Of a stretch of DNA of 64,000 nucleotides, positions 9,772 to 18,806 are shown piece by piece. This DNA comes from Flectobacillus longus. GTDB lineage: Bacteria > Bacteroidota > Bacteroidia > Cytophagales > Spirosomataceae. The stretch lies in the NCBI RefSeq assembly GCF_030056705.1, contig NZ_JASHIC010000001.1, forward strand, positions 310,001 through 374,000, given 5' to 3'. A program made the position numbers and the translations under genes. Under the pieces are notes generated by a model. It worked only from the letters and a program-made list of their open reading frames with translations, was not told where the DNA came from and ran no database searches. Position 1 is the first letter of the stretch, and each line of letters opens with the position of its first letter.

Positions 9772-10950
9772 CTAAATTAAAACCGCTTGATTTGATTCAA
9801 TCAGTTTTGTTAGGGTTTCTACCGAAGTTGCCGAACGGAAACCATCTTCTGGCGTATTGAGCGCATAGTCTAATAATTGCTCAATGGTAGAAGTAGCCAC
9901 GTGCATACGGGTATCGGATGAGGCATAATAGATAAAAACCTTCCCATCTTCATCCGCAATCCAACCATTCGCAAAAGTCACATTCGACACATCTCCTACT
10001 CTTTCTTCGCCTTCTGGTGCGATAAAATAACCCGCTGGTTTATTAATAACTTTGGTTAAATCGTTTAAATCTGTCAAAAATACGTACAAAACGTAACGCA
10101 ATCCAGCAGCAGTATTGCGAACACCATGTGCCAAATGAAGCCATCCTTTTTCAGTTTTGATAGGCGCTGGACCTTGTCCATTTTTAACTTCATAAACGGT
10201 ATGGTAATGCTTTTCATCTACGATAAATTCTTTTTCAATGACCGCATTTTCCATAGAATCGGAATAGCCAAAGCCGATACCTCCTCCTGTTCCTGCTTCG
10301 ATAAAGCCATCTTGTGGGCGTGTATAAAAAGCGTATTTGCCATTCACAAACTCAGGATGAAGTACCACATTGCGCTGTTGAGGCGAAGGGGTAATCAAAT
10401 CGGGTAAACGCTCCCATGTTTTGAGGTCACGTGTGCGAGCAATACCACATTGCGCAACTGCCGAAGACTCATCTCCAATTTTAGCATTAGGGTCTTTACG
10501 TTCAGTACAAAACAAGCCGTAAATCCAGCCATCTTCATGCTGAACCACACGCATATCATAAACATTACCATCGGGATTTTCGGTTTCAGGCATGACAATC
10601 GGGAAATCCCAAAATTTGAAATTATCAACACCATTCGAGCTTTCAGCAACAGCAAAAAACGACTTACGATCTAATCCCTCTACCCTTACTACTAACAAAT
10701 ATTTGTCGTCTAACTTAATAGCCCCAGAATTGAATGTTGCATTGATTCCAAAACGCTCCATCAAAAACGGATTAGTTTCCGGATTAAGATCATATCTCCA
10801 AAATACTGGTGTGTGTTGTGCCGTCAAAATAGGATATTGGTATCTCTTATAAATACCATTTCCGACCTCTTCTGGCGTGTTTTTTCTGGTAATTAAAGCT
10901 TCATAATTTTGTTGAAGTTGCGTTAATCTTTCTTGAAACAATGCGTTCAT
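9772..10950 (-). CDS. 4-O-beta-D-mannosyl-D-glucose phosphorylase (GH130)
   Basis: A 392-residue cytoplasmic five-bladed beta-propeller enzyme of GH130. The block [12 protein letters not shown] carries the conserved catalytic Asp (D132 here), and [20 protein letters not shown] and [19 protein letters not shown] are characteristic of the mannosyl-glucose phosphorylase subgroup. It would split 4-O-beta-mannosyl-glucose with phosphate into mannose 1-phosphate and glucose, saving one ATP per disaccharide. The epimerase downstream and the symporter upstream complete the mannobiose pathway described for Bacteroides mannan loci. The spacing to the epimerase is 210 bp, so transcript organisation is not certain. 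Confidence 0.9.
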   Translation of the reverse strand: MNALFQERLTQLQQNYEALITRKNTPEEVGNGIYKRYQYPILTAQHTPVFWRYDLNPETNPFLMERFGINATFNSGAIKLDDKYLLVVRVEGLDRKSFFAVAESSNGVDNFKFWDFPIVMPETENPDGNVYDMRVVQHEDGWIYGLFCTERKDPNAKIGDESSAVAQCGIARTRDLKTWERLPDLITPSPQQRNVVLHPEFVNGKYAFYTRPQDGFIEAGTGGGIGFGYSDSMENAVIEKEFIVDEKHYHTVYEVKNGQGPAPIKTEKGWLHLAHGVRNTAAGLRYVLYVFLTDLNDLTKVINKPAGYFIAPEGEERVGDVSNVTFANGWIADEDGKVFIYYASSDTRMHVATSTIEQLLDYALNTPEDGFRSATSVETLTKLIESNQAVLI

Positions 10951-11078
10951 TTTCTTTCATTTATATTTGTTAATACTTTATAGCACATTCGTAAAATGTT
11001 ATTCGCTAATTGTAGATCGGTTATTAGAGGTAGTTTCCCATCTCACTTCGATTAATTTTCGTTATTTCCAATTCTTTT

Positions 11079-11104
11079 GTAGATGTTGCATGCAACGTCT
11101 CTAC
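11079..11104. repeat. REP-like hairpin (GAGACGTTG family)
   Basis: GTAGATGTTGCA/TGCAACGTCTCTAC, a near-perfect 12-13 bp inverted repeat centred on GCATGC just after the symporter stop. Same family as 6241-6267 and 60543-60566; the core GTTGCATGCAAC also occurs in the terminator at 3468. Confidence 0.6.
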
Positions 11105-11107
11105 GGG

Positions 11108-12934
11108 TTAATCTTCTAACTTATCCCACCATGTTCGTTTTAAGATAAAACTTACCACCAACATAATGCCCACATCAATGACTAATGCCTGATGCATTCC
11201 CAAAACCCAATACATAGGCAAAAGAGTAAGACATAGCTGAGATATAATGCCCAAAACCACATTGAAGGCATCCTTTTTGAAGTTTTTATTTGCTTCAAAA
11301 GCTGGATTCTCTGCCTTTACAGCCTCCAGAACAGGTTGCCAAAATCCCCAAGGTTTTACAGTTGTATAAAATTTCTTCAAAACTCTAGCGTCTGTTGGTG
11401 GCGCTGCCAATGTTCCTAAAATAGACGCTGTTAAGGAAATTACAAATAACAATGGCCACCAATACAATGGTAAACCTGTGGTAAAATAAGGCATCAATAA
11501 GGCTGCAAAAATTCCTGCTGCCATTCCCCAAAAGAAACCGTTGGCGTTGAAACGCCACCAATACCATTTTAGACAATTAGCTGCTACATACCCTCCATAC
11601 AATCCTCCGACAATCCACTGCAAAATGTCATTGACACTTTTTGCCATAAAACCCTGTAAAATACCAATAACCACTACCACCAAGCCCACTAAGTAATTCA
11701 TCTGAATGGTCTTGCGAGTACTTGCTTCTGGATTAATATATTTGAGGTAAATGTCATTGACAATATAGGCTTGAGCTGCATTGAGGGTACCGCTAAAAGT
11801 TCCCATAAAAGCACCCATCAAACCCGTGATTACCAATCCTAAAATTCCAGCAGGCATAAAGGCATTGATTGTTCCTGGTAATAGTAATTCAAAATCATAA
11901 TTTCCAGAAGCGTCCTTTACATTGAGTTGAGCATAATATAAAAGTGCCAAAACCGTCAAGCCAATAATCATCGAATAGCGGATAGGCAATAAAATGATAC
12001 TGACAAAGCCCGTCATTTTACTCGCCTCTTTTGGGCTTCGGGTACTCAAAATCTTTTGCATATCATAATTGGGCGCTGGACCTGCCAACGAAGCAAAAAC
12101 GCCTTTAAGCAACATCATAGAGAAAAATATTCCGAAAATACCATATCCATCCGATTCTATTTTTTGGTGTACTTCGGGCAAAATAGGCTTCCAATCTAAT
12201 CCAAGTTCCCAGCCAAAAAATGGCGTTCTCCAGCCTTGAGGCAAATGGAGGGTTTGACCTTGCAAATGGTCCATCGCAATAAAAGCAATCGCCAAACAAG
12301 CCAAAGTCATAATGCCATATTTAATTACATCGCCCAATACTATGCTGTGCATACCTCCCAAAACTGAATAGAAGGTGGCAATAATAGTGAATACAACACC
12401 ATAAAAATGAGGAATATACTGCGCTGGAACCTGAAAAGGAATATAAGGCTGTACAACTTCCCAGGGAATAAAGATTTCAACAAATTTTCCTAACCCTACA
12501 AACCCATACGCTAAAAAACCAAAGCAACTAATAAGAGCAAAAGCAATGACAATGATTTGGGATGCTTGTACCCCTTTTCCCTCTGAACCGAATCTGGTAG
12601 TGAGCCATTCGGCTCCAGTGTTGGCATTGCTTCTTCTAAGCCATTTGCTCAAAAACATCATCATAAACACCTGATTGAACGAAGGCCAAAGCCAAGGAAT
12701 CCAGATACTTTTGAGACCATACACAAAACATAAACTCACCATCCACATTGTCCCGCTGATATCAAACATATCGGAGGCATCGCTCAAACCGAGCATATAC
12801 CAAGGCAAGGACTTCCCTCCCATCAAATAACTATCTTTATTTTTCTTGGCTTTATTTTTCATATAAAAGCCAATGAATATCATGGTTAAGAGGTAAGTAA
12901 GTAATATAAGTATATCGATTAACTGTAATTTCAT
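11108..12934 (-). CDS. Sodium:solute symporter (SSS family), probable mannobiose importer
   Basis: A 608-residue inner-membrane protein with about 13-15 hydrophobic helices. It starts MKLQLIDILILLTYLLTMI and continues with KDSYLMGGKSLPWYMLGLSDASDMFDISGTMW, the N-terminal Na+/substrate region of SSS transporters. A long loop at about 210-255 and another near 510 separate the helical blocks. It sits between the GH26 mannanase and the mannosyl-glucose phosphorylase on the same strand, so the likely cargo is mannobiose or short manno-oligosaccharides moving from periplasm to cytoplasm. No binding-site residue proves the substrate. Confidence 0.85.
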   Translation of the reverse strand: MKLQLIDILILLTYLLTMIFIGFYMKNKAKKNKDSYLMGGKSLPWYMLGLSDASDMFDISGTMWMVSLCFVYGLKSIWIPWLWPSFNQVFMMMFLSKWLRRSNANTGAEWLTTRFGSEGKGVQASQIIVIAFALISCFGFLAYGFVGLGKFVEIFIPWEVVQPYIPFQVPAQYIPHFYGVVFTIIATFYSVLGGMHSIVLGDVIKYGIMTLACLAIAFIAMDHLQGQTLHLPQGWRTPFFGWELGLDWKPILPEVHQKIESDGYGIFGIFFSMMLLKGVFASLAGPAPNYDMQKILSTRSPKEASKMTGFVSIILLPIRYSMIIGLTVLALLYYAQLNVKDASGNYDFELLLPGTINAFMPAGILGLVITGLMGAFMGTFSGTLNAAQAYIVNDIYLKYINPEASTRKTIQMNYLVGLVVVVIGILQGFMAKSVNDILQWIVGGLYGGYVAANCLKWYWWRFNANGFFWGMAAGIFAALLMPYFTTGLPLYWWPLLFVISLTASILGTLAAPPTDARVLKKFYTTVKPWGFWQPVLEAVKAENPAFEANKNFKKDAFNVVLGIISQLCLTLLPMYWVLGMHQALVIDVGIMLVVSFILKRTWWDKLED

Positions 12935-13044
12935 TCTCGTTTTTTGATTCTTTGAGCATGGCTTTTGTAAGCCACGCTCTATTTAAAGGGATAGGAAAAG
13001 ATTTTATAAGAATATCAACTAAACACTTTGTTCTGGTGAAAATA

Positions 13045-14160
13045 CTATTTCAAAACCTTCACGTCTTTACTAAATAAGGTCTGAGGTAAGTTGTAAAATT
13101 TGATAAAATCAGGGGCGCTCGTATGTCCTTGATACGGGCTATAAAAATGGTCGGGGCGACCGTTTCTCCAAACCAACATATAACTTAAATGGGAATCCTT
13201 TATCGTCTCCCAAACGATGGATGTCCACCAGTTATCGACCGTAATTTGTTCAAGTCCCATCTCTGTTATAGCCGTTAATTTATGTTTTTTGTCAGCTATT
13301 TCTTCCAACGTATGAACCATACGAGATAACTGCTTTTTGAACTCATCATTAGACTTAGGCGCATCACGATGATAATAGTCAAAGCCTATCAAATCTACCG
13401 CGTCATCGCCAGGATAACGTTCCAAATAATGAGCTTCAGATTCAAATCTGTCGGTCGAATAGGCATACAACAAATGATGTAAACCTTTGGTATCTTTCAA
13501 ATACGAAACCGTATATCTCCATACCTTTTTGTATTGTTCTGGCGAACAAAAGCCAGCACCCCACCAAAACCACGAACCTGTATGCTCATGAAATGGTCTG
13601 AAAAGCACAGGAATAGGCTGTCCTTTGGTATCTTTCAATGAAGCCAAAAAGTTGGCAACTTTATCCAACCAAGAATTATACGTTTGTAAAGCCTTTGGGT
13701 CTGAGAAGATTTTGGCAATCGTAGAGTCTGCCTTGTCCCAAGACGTTTTATTGGGGTCAGTAGGATTATTCAAATGCCAAGAAATCGTATTGAGTCCTCC
13801 TCGTTGATGTGTATTTTGAATATCCTGACGGATTTTGCCGAAAGGCACACCATCGAGATTGCGTACAGAGTCAAATTCAATTTTTCCTAAATCATAGCCT
13901 ATTACCGCAGGAAAATCCCCTGTAACTGTTTTCACATCCGAGCGATTAGCATCGCCTATCCAGCGAGTTTTATCGGCGTTGAGCCCATAAGCCAGAGCGT
14001 CTTGCTGACCAAACATGATACCTTTCTGACGTAATTTCCAAAGTTGTTGGTAGAGATGGCGAGTCGCTAGAGTAGCCTTAGCATCAATGGGCGCCGATTG
14101 GCTAATTCCCGAAAAATGGATGGTTAATGTTCCAATCAAAAAAAATAAACGCTTGTACAT
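13045..14160 (-). CDS. GH26 beta-mannanase
   Basis: A 371-residue exported enzyme: signal peptide (about 1-22, no lipobox) followed directly by the GH26 barrel. Catalytic residues are visible: acid/base E192 in LFRPFHEHTGSWFWWG and nucleophile E300 in AITEMGLE. The subfamily aromatic residues WHLNNP and WRNG are present. It would cut beta-1,4-mannan or manno-oligosaccharides, probably in the periplasm because there is no lipid anchor or T9SS domain, feeding mannobiose to the adjacent symporter. It is the first gene of the downstream half of the mannan locus, directly next to the inserted restriction-modification cassette. Confidence 0.92.
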   Translation of the reverse strand: MYKRLFFLIGTLTIHFSGISQSAPIDAKATLATRHLYQQLWKLRQKGIMFGQQDALAYGLNADKTRWIGDANRSDVKTVTGDFPAVIGYDLGKIEFDSVRNLDGVPFGKIRQDIQNTHQRGGLNTISWHLNNPTDPNKTSWDKADSTIAKIFSDPKALQTYNSWLDKVANFLASLKDTKGQPIPVLFRPFHEHTGSWFWWGAGFCSPEQYKKVWRYTVSYLKDTKGLHHLLYAYSTDRFESEAHYLERYPGDDAVDLIGFDYYHRDAPKSNDEFKKQLSRMVHTLEEIADKKHKLTAITEMGLEQITVDNWWTSIVWETIKDSHLSYMLVWRNGRPDHFYSPYQGHTSAPDFIKFYNLPQTLFSKDVKVLK

Positions 14161-14823
14161 AAACTAAAATTTAAGTTGAGTGAAGAATGATTGGGCAAGT
14201 TACAGCCTTTTGAAGGAATACATGCCCAACATTACTGCATTAACCATTTTTTTCGGTTGCTATAGATTGATATTCTGAAAGGGTTCATTTTGACATACGG
14301 AATCGAAATAGATGAAATTAGCAATAGATCTTCATCTCCCTTCTTATTCCACTAGGGTACTTATATTGTATTCAGTATTTCGGAAAAATAAGGCTTTTAA
14401 CTTCGTTAAAAAATTGCTTTATTTTCGTTCCTTGACTAATACAAAATTACACTTCAAATAGAACCAATATATAATACAATTTTATCAATCTATAACACTG
14501 AAAAAACAATTCAGGATAGCAAAAGGAGATTGAATGAGATAATTTAAGCGCATAAATAGTAATTTTTGATTTTTATATTTGATTATTAGGTGTAAAAATA
14601 AAGAGATTTGGAATAATACCTTTTTAACACTTTTAGAAAACAAAATAGACTAAATATATTCTATTAATATATTTAGTCTATTTTGTTTTCTACTCTCCCC
14701 TAATCAACGCATTCGTATATTCAAGCACATTTAGCTCTTTAATTACACTGAGCCATCAAAAAATAAAAAGCTTGAATTTTTCAATTCACAATAAAACAAT
14801 TACGAAATTTGTATAATTTGAAA
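14161..14823. other. Long intergenic region between GH26 and the R-M cassette
   Basis: About 660 A+T-rich bases with no credible gene on either strand. It must hold the promoter for the GH26-to-GH5 operon half (minus) and for the controller gene (plus). The only strong structure is the 26-bp hairpin at 14635-14691. ACGAAATTTGTATAATTTG just before 14820 is an approximate Bacteroidota -7 region for the cassette. Confidence 0.5.
14635..14691. repeat. Perfect 26-bp inverted repeat with 5-nt loop
   Basis: The left arm (14635-14660, begins AGAAAACAAAATAG) is the exact reverse complement of the right arm (14666-14691); the loop is CTATT. The stem is very A+T-rich. It stands at the junction between the mannan locus and the R-M cassette. 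It could be a bidirectional terminator that insulates the two, or a scar of the insertion. Confidence 0.85.
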
Positions 14824-14852
14824 TGACAAATTACATTTGACAAATTATGTCA
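14824..14852. promoter_or_regulatory. Probable controller-protein operator (TGACAAATTA repeats)
   Basis: TGACAAATTA occurs at 14824-14833 and 14838-14847, a 14-bp spaced direct repeat. The second copy continues to TGTCA, making the palindrome TGACA-N5-TGTCA. Paired operators just upstream of the controller gene are typical of R-M controller proteins, which first activate and then repress their own operon. This supports translation from 14868 rather than from 14847, which lies inside the operator. Confidence 0.55.
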
Positions 14853-14867
14853 AGTAAAATTATTCAC

Positions 14868-15176
14868 ATGGAAACAGTTGGACAAATCATAAGAGCAAAA
14901 AGAGAAAGTTTAGGCTTGTTGCTTCGTCAAGTGGCATCATATCTCGATATTGACCAAGCGATTTTGAGCAAAATTGAGCGGAATGAGCGAACACCAACAA
15001 GAAACAATATCATAAAGCTTGCGGAAATACTTAAGCTTGACAAAGAGGATTTATTAGTTCAATTTATGAGCGAGAAAATTGCGTACGAAATAGCGAACGA
15101 AGACTGTGCAAGTAAAGTTTTAAAAGTAGCAGAGCAAAAGATAAAATACCTAAAGTCTAACCTTACAAAAAATTAA
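14868..15176 (+). CDS. HTH (XRE-family) controller protein of the R-M cassette
   Basis: A 102-residue protein from METVGQIIRAKRE. One HTH_3 domain covers about residues 5-60 (GLLLRQVASYLDIDQAILSKIERNERTPTRNNIIKLAEIL), then a short basic helical tail. The start at 14868 is preferred over the in-frame ATG at 14847 because the latter falls in the repeat operator and the protein then begins at the usual HTH_3 position. It lies 3 bp before the methyltransferase gene, so it most likely times expression of methyltransferase and endonuclease, as controller (C) proteins do. Confidence 0.8.
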   Translation: METVGQIIRAKRESLGLLLRQVASYLDIDQAILSKIERNERTPTRNNIIKLAEILKLDKEDLLVQFMSEKIAYEIANEDCASKVLKVAEQKIKYLKSNLTKN

Positions 15177-15179
15177 CTT

Positions 15180-16541
15180 ATGCGGACAGAAACTTTAGAT
15201 GTAGAATTAAATTTAGTTCAGGAACATCAATTAGACATCTTATATAATCATAAATCTTTGTTGAAACCAAACATTAACAACGAAAAAGACACATTAAATG
15301 TACTTTCACTCTTTTCAGGTTGTGGTGGTATGGACTTGGGATTTGAAGGTGGGTTTTCTGTTTTACAACAGTCAATCAATGAACTTTTAACACCTCATTT
15401 TATCGACAAGAAATTAGGAAACGATTTCATTCAACTCAAAAAGACAAAATTCAAAACTGTTTTTGCAAATGATATTTTAACTGATGCTAGAAATGCCTGG
15501 GTAAACTACTTTTCAAAAAGAGGACATAATCCAGAAGATTTTTATAAGGAAAGCATTGTTGATTTGGTAAAAATGTACCGAAATGGAGTTAACGTTTTCC
15601 CGAAAGATATTGACGTAGTAACAGGAGGTTTTCCTTGTCAGGATTTTAGCGTAGCGGGAAAACGAAATGGCTTTAACTCACATAAAAACCATAAAGGAGA
15701 ACTAATTGAAGACAAAACGGCTTCCGCTGAGACTCGTGGACAGCTCTACATGTGGATGAAAGAAGTAATCGAGATAACACAACCAAAAATTTTCATAGCC
15801 GAAAATGTAAAAGGTTTAGTAAATCTCGGCGATGTAAAATCAATTATTCAAAGTGATTTTTCATCAGCCAACGGAAATGGATATATCGTACTCGACCCAC
15901 AGGTTTTACATTCTGCTGATTTTGGCGTTCCTCAGTCAAGAGAACGAGTAATTTTTATTGGCATTAAAAAATCGGAGCTAAAGAAATCAGCTTTGGCTGA
16001 ATTGGAAAAAGAAACAATTTCAGATCAATACAACCCTTATCCAAAACCAACCCATTCGTACACTAAGAAAGGGGAAAAGTTAAAGCTTTTTGTTCAATTA
16101 AATGATGTATTTAAACATTTAGAAGAGCCTGAAAATACAGAGGATTTATCTCAAAGGTTTTACTCGAAAGCAAAATTTATGGGAAAACATTGTCAAGGAC
16201 AAACAGAGATAAAGCTTTCAAATATTGCACCAACTATTCGTTCTGAACATCACGGAAATATAGAGTTTAGACGACTATCAAAAGAGAACGGAGGGCAAAT
16301 TGAAAGTGAATTAGACAAAGGGTTAAAGGAAAGAAGGTTGACTATAAGAGAATGTGCATTAATACAAACGTTCCCCCCTGATTATGATTTTGTAATTGAA
16401 AACAAAAATGGAAGAAAAGGTTCATTTTTGGTCAGCCCATCACAAGCATATAAAATTATTGGCAATGCAGTTCCACCACTTTTGGCTTACAATTTAGCTA
16501 AAAGAATTGAAGAAGTTTGGAGCTTATATTTTAAGAAGTAG
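15180..16541 (+). CDS. DNA (cytosine-5) methyltransferase, type II R-M
   Basis: A 453-residue C5 methyltransferase. Motif I is SLFSGCGGMDLGFEGG (43-58); motif IV GGFPCQDFSVAGKR places the catalytic Cys at 153; motif VI is ENVKGL (208-213); motif VIII is GVPQSRERVIFIGI; motif X is the late NAVPPLLAYNLAKRI. About 40 extra residues lie between motifs I and IV, and the target-recognition domain is about 280-390. It would protect host DNA at the same site cut by the downstream endonuclease. The recognition sequence cannot be deduced by reading. The next gene starts 2 bp after its stop. Confidence 0.93.
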   Translation: MRTETLDVELNLVQEHQLDILYNHKSLLKPNINNEKDTLNVLSLFSGCGGMDLGFEGGFSVLQQSINELLTPHFIDKKLGNDFIQLKKTKFKTVFANDILTDARNAWVNYFSKRGHNPEDFYKESIVDLVKMYRNGVNVFPKDIDVVTGGFPCQDFSVAGKRNGFNSHKNHKGELIEDKTASAETRGQLYMWMKEVIEITQPKIFIAENVKGLVNLGDVKSIIQSDFSSANGNGYIVLDPQVLHSADFGVPQSRERVIFIGIKKSELKKSALAELEKETISDQYNPYPKPTHSYTKKGEKLKLFVQLNDVFKHLEEPENTEDLSQRFYSKAKFMGKHCQGQTEIKLSNIAPTIRSEHHGNIEFRRLSKENGGQIESELDKGLKERRLTIRECALIQTFPPDYDFVIENKNGRKGSFLVSPSQAYKIIGNAVPPLLAYNLAKRIEEVWSLYFKK

Positions 16542-16543
16542 AA

Positions 16544-17608
16544 ATGATAATTTCCGTAAACTCAGACCCCAACAGAAACGAATTTGATATTTTACTCAGC
16601 TCAACAATTGACGAGTTGAATCTGCATGCTAAAAATTCATCAAAAAATGTAGCTACACTTTCAGGAAGAAATCTTGAGCCGTACGTAAGAGATGTAATGA
16701 CGGACTTAGCTGTCGGAACTGTTTTTGAAAATTCAATAGAATTAATTGGAGGACAAAAGTTTCCAGATATTATTGCGAAAAAATATTACGGCATTGAAGT
16801 AAAGACCACTACACAAAACCATTGGAAGACTACAGGAAATAGCGTTTTAGAAAGTACTAGAGTGGATAATGTTGAGCGAATTTTCATGTTATTTGCCAAA
16901 TTAGCAAGTCCAATCGAATTTCGATGTCGTCCTTATGAAGAAGTATTATCCGAAATTGTGGTTACTCATTCCCCTCGCTATTTGATAGATATGAATTTAG
17001 AGCAAGGAAAAACAATTTTTGACAAAATCAAAATTCCATACGATACTTTGCGCAAAGAGGTAAATCCGATAAGACCAATAGTTGATTACTACAAAAGTAA
17101 ACTGAAACCTGGAGAAGAACTTTGGTGGATGGATGCAGAAAACAACAGTAAACCAAGCAGTATTGTCATAAAAATTTGGAATAACTTATCCTCAAAAGAA
17201 AAGCATGACTTAAAAAATCGTGCAATGGCTTACTTTCCTGAACTATTTGGAAATAGTAATGATAAGTTTGGAAGATTAGCCATTTGGTTCATAACTAGTG
17301 AAGCCGTTGTTTGTCCTAATGTTAGAGACTTATTTACAGCAGGAGGAAAACAGGATTGTGTAATTGGAGAGAAAGTATATAAAAAAGTACCAAGAATCTT
17401 TTTGAACTTGTTTGAAAATATGCCAAGCATTATTGAAACAATTACGCAAACATCTGCCTCTGAACTTTCTGAGTATTGGCAAACCTGTACGACTGAACAA
17501 ACGAAATTGTTTGATTGGATAGACTTGGTTGCAGAACTTGCGAAGAAAATTAAAGACGCAAAACATTTAGATATAAAACAAATATTGGCAGAACTAATCC
17601 TAAACTAA
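16544..17608 (+). CDS. Type II restriction endonuclease (PD-(D/E)XK)
   Basis: A 354-residue protein, third gene of a tightly packed plus-strand cassette. A PD-(D/E)XK core is visible: FPDIIAKKYYGIEVKTTTQ gives D75 and E85-V-K87, and E45 in GRNLEPYVRD is a candidate upstream acidic residue. The context right after a C5 methyltransferase and the EVKTT active-site motif make it the cognate nuclease. I cannot name the isoschizomer family. No frameshift is seen, so the system looks intact. Confidence 0.85.
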   Translation: MIISVNSDPNRNEFDILLSSTIDELNLHAKNSSKNVATLSGRNLEPYVRDVMTDLAVGTVFENSIELIGGQKFPDIIAKKYYGIEVKTTTQNHWKTTGNSVLESTRVDNVERIFMLFAKLASPIEFRCRPYEEVLSEIVVTHSPRYLIDMNLEQGKTIFDKIKIPYDTLRKEVNPIRPIVDYYKSKLKPGEELWWMDAENNSKPSSIVIKIWNNLSSKEKHDLKNRAMAYFPELFGNSNDKFGRLAIWFITSEAVVCPNVRDLFTAGGKQDCVIGEKVYKKVPRIFLNLFENMPSIIETITQTSASELSEYWQTCTTEQTKLFDWIDLVAELAKKIKDAKHLDIKQILAELILN

Positions 17609-17676
17609 AAAAGTATTTTTGGTAGCATATTTGAACCTTCTTAAATTCATAAAACCAAATAAGTTATTTAACCATA

Positions 17677-17704
17677 AAAGCCACCCCAAAACTGAGGTGG
17701 CTTT
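17677..17704. terminator. Bidirectional terminator between endonuclease and IPT lipoprotein
   Basis: AAAGCCACC and GGTGGCTTT form a 9-bp stem flanked by A and T runs between the convergent endonuclease (plus) and surface lipoprotein (minus) genes. It would close both the R-M operon and the susC-susD-IPT operon. Confidence 0.8.
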
Positions 17705-17731
17705 ACTATTTGAATAAAGATAAGTTTAAGC

Positions 17732-18736
17732 TTATTTTACCAAAAGAATATTATCGAAATAAATCGTTTTGCCATCGTCATGAATTTGGAAAACGAAGTC
17801 ATTGATTACTGGCATTGTCAAAAACCCTGTAGCTGGAATCTTGAAGTAAGTCCAAACATTGGCAGGAATCGTTACTACTTTGTCGGTCGCCCAGTTTACT
17901 TTGATAGAAACCTGACGGTCTATATCAGCTCCTTTTGCCCAGAATGTCAAATAGTTTACTCCTGCTGTGCTAATACCTGCACTTGAATGAAGAGATAAAC
18001 CACCCCAAGAGCCATTATATGCTGCCTCTAGTGAACGAGTACCTGTCCAAACATTTTTGGTAGAAGCCGTAAAGTCGCCACCCCATGACCAGTTGTCGAG
18101 ACCATCTGCAAAGTTATCTTTGAAGAAACCATAGTTATTATCGACACTCACCAACTCTTGTTGGGTAGTAATGGTACCAGACGAGTTTGTAATCGTAAGT
18201 TTAGAACGTGTCGAAGAAGAAGCAGGCATTTCAATCACCATTTGTTTTTTGGTCTTGGAAATCACCTTTGCTTCTGCTGTTGAGCCTGCCAACAATACTT
18301 TCGTTACATCGTTGAGGTTATTTCCTTTTACCGTAACCTGTGTACCTTTAGTAAAATCGGTATTTGACAACTCGGTTACGATTGGCAAAGCAATTACCTT
18401 GAAAGGAACAGCTACAGATTTACCGTATTTGTTGGTAAAAATAATTTTTTGAGTACCCCCAAAAGCCGTATCTGGTACACGAAAAACAATGGCATTGTCG
18501 GTATTAAATGCAGGATTGAGTCCAGCAGGAACGTTACCATTATCAAAAACAATCGTTCTCATTTCGCCCAATCCCGAACCTGTTAAGGTCAGTACCGAGC
18601 CTCCCGAAGCCGAATCAGGAGCTAATTTATCAGCCACAGGCACAGCATTTACGGCATCGTCGCTTGTACAAGACGACAACCATACCGTCCCTGTAACAAA
18701 GAGTGCTGTAGCTATTTTGAAGAATGTATTTTTCAT
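17732..18736 (-). CDS. IPT/TIG-domain surface glycan-binding lipoprotein
   Basis: A 334-residue lipoprotein: signal peptide with lipobox VWLSSC (Cys23). Two IPT/TIG beta-sandwich repeats follow (about 38-115, GGSVLTLTGSGL; about 118-200, KGTQVTVKGNNL), then a C-terminal jelly-roll carbohydrate-binding-like domain (about 205-334) rich in exposed Trp (DNWSWGGDF, WTGTRS, GSWGGLSL). Such proteins follow susD and help capture polysaccharide at the outer membrane, here presumably mannan. Its stop is followed by a terminator, so the susC operon now ends here. Confidence 0.83.
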   Translation of the reverse strand: MKNTFFKIATALFVTGTVWLSSCTSDDAVNAVPVADKLAPDSASGGSVLTLTGSGLGEMRTIVFDNGNVPAGLNPAFNTDNAIVFRVPDTAFGGTQKIIFTNKYGKSVAVPFKVIALPIVTELSNTDFTKGTQVTVKGNNLNDVTKVLLAGSTAEAKVISKTKKQMVIEMPASSSTRSKLTITNSSGTITTQQELVSVDNNYGFFKDNFADGLDNWSWGGDFTASTKNVWTGTRSLEAAYNGSWGGLSLHSSAGISTAGVNYLTFWAKGADIDRQVSIKVNWATDKVVTIPANVWTYFKIPATGFLTMPVINDFVFQIHDDGKTIYFDNILLVK

Positions 18737-18806
18737 ATCAAAAAAGATTTTTAGTATTTGTCAAGCGGGTAATCAAGACTTTATTCTTGCCTTACCCTTT
18801 CCGCTA

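Noticed and set aside
10395-10655. 86-codon minus-strand ORF in another frame
   Set aside because: It lies wholly within the GH130 gene in a different frame and has no independent support.
17330-17566. 78-codon minus-strand ORF opposite the endonuclease
   Set aside because: It is antisense to a well-supported PD-(D/E)XK gene and shows no domain.
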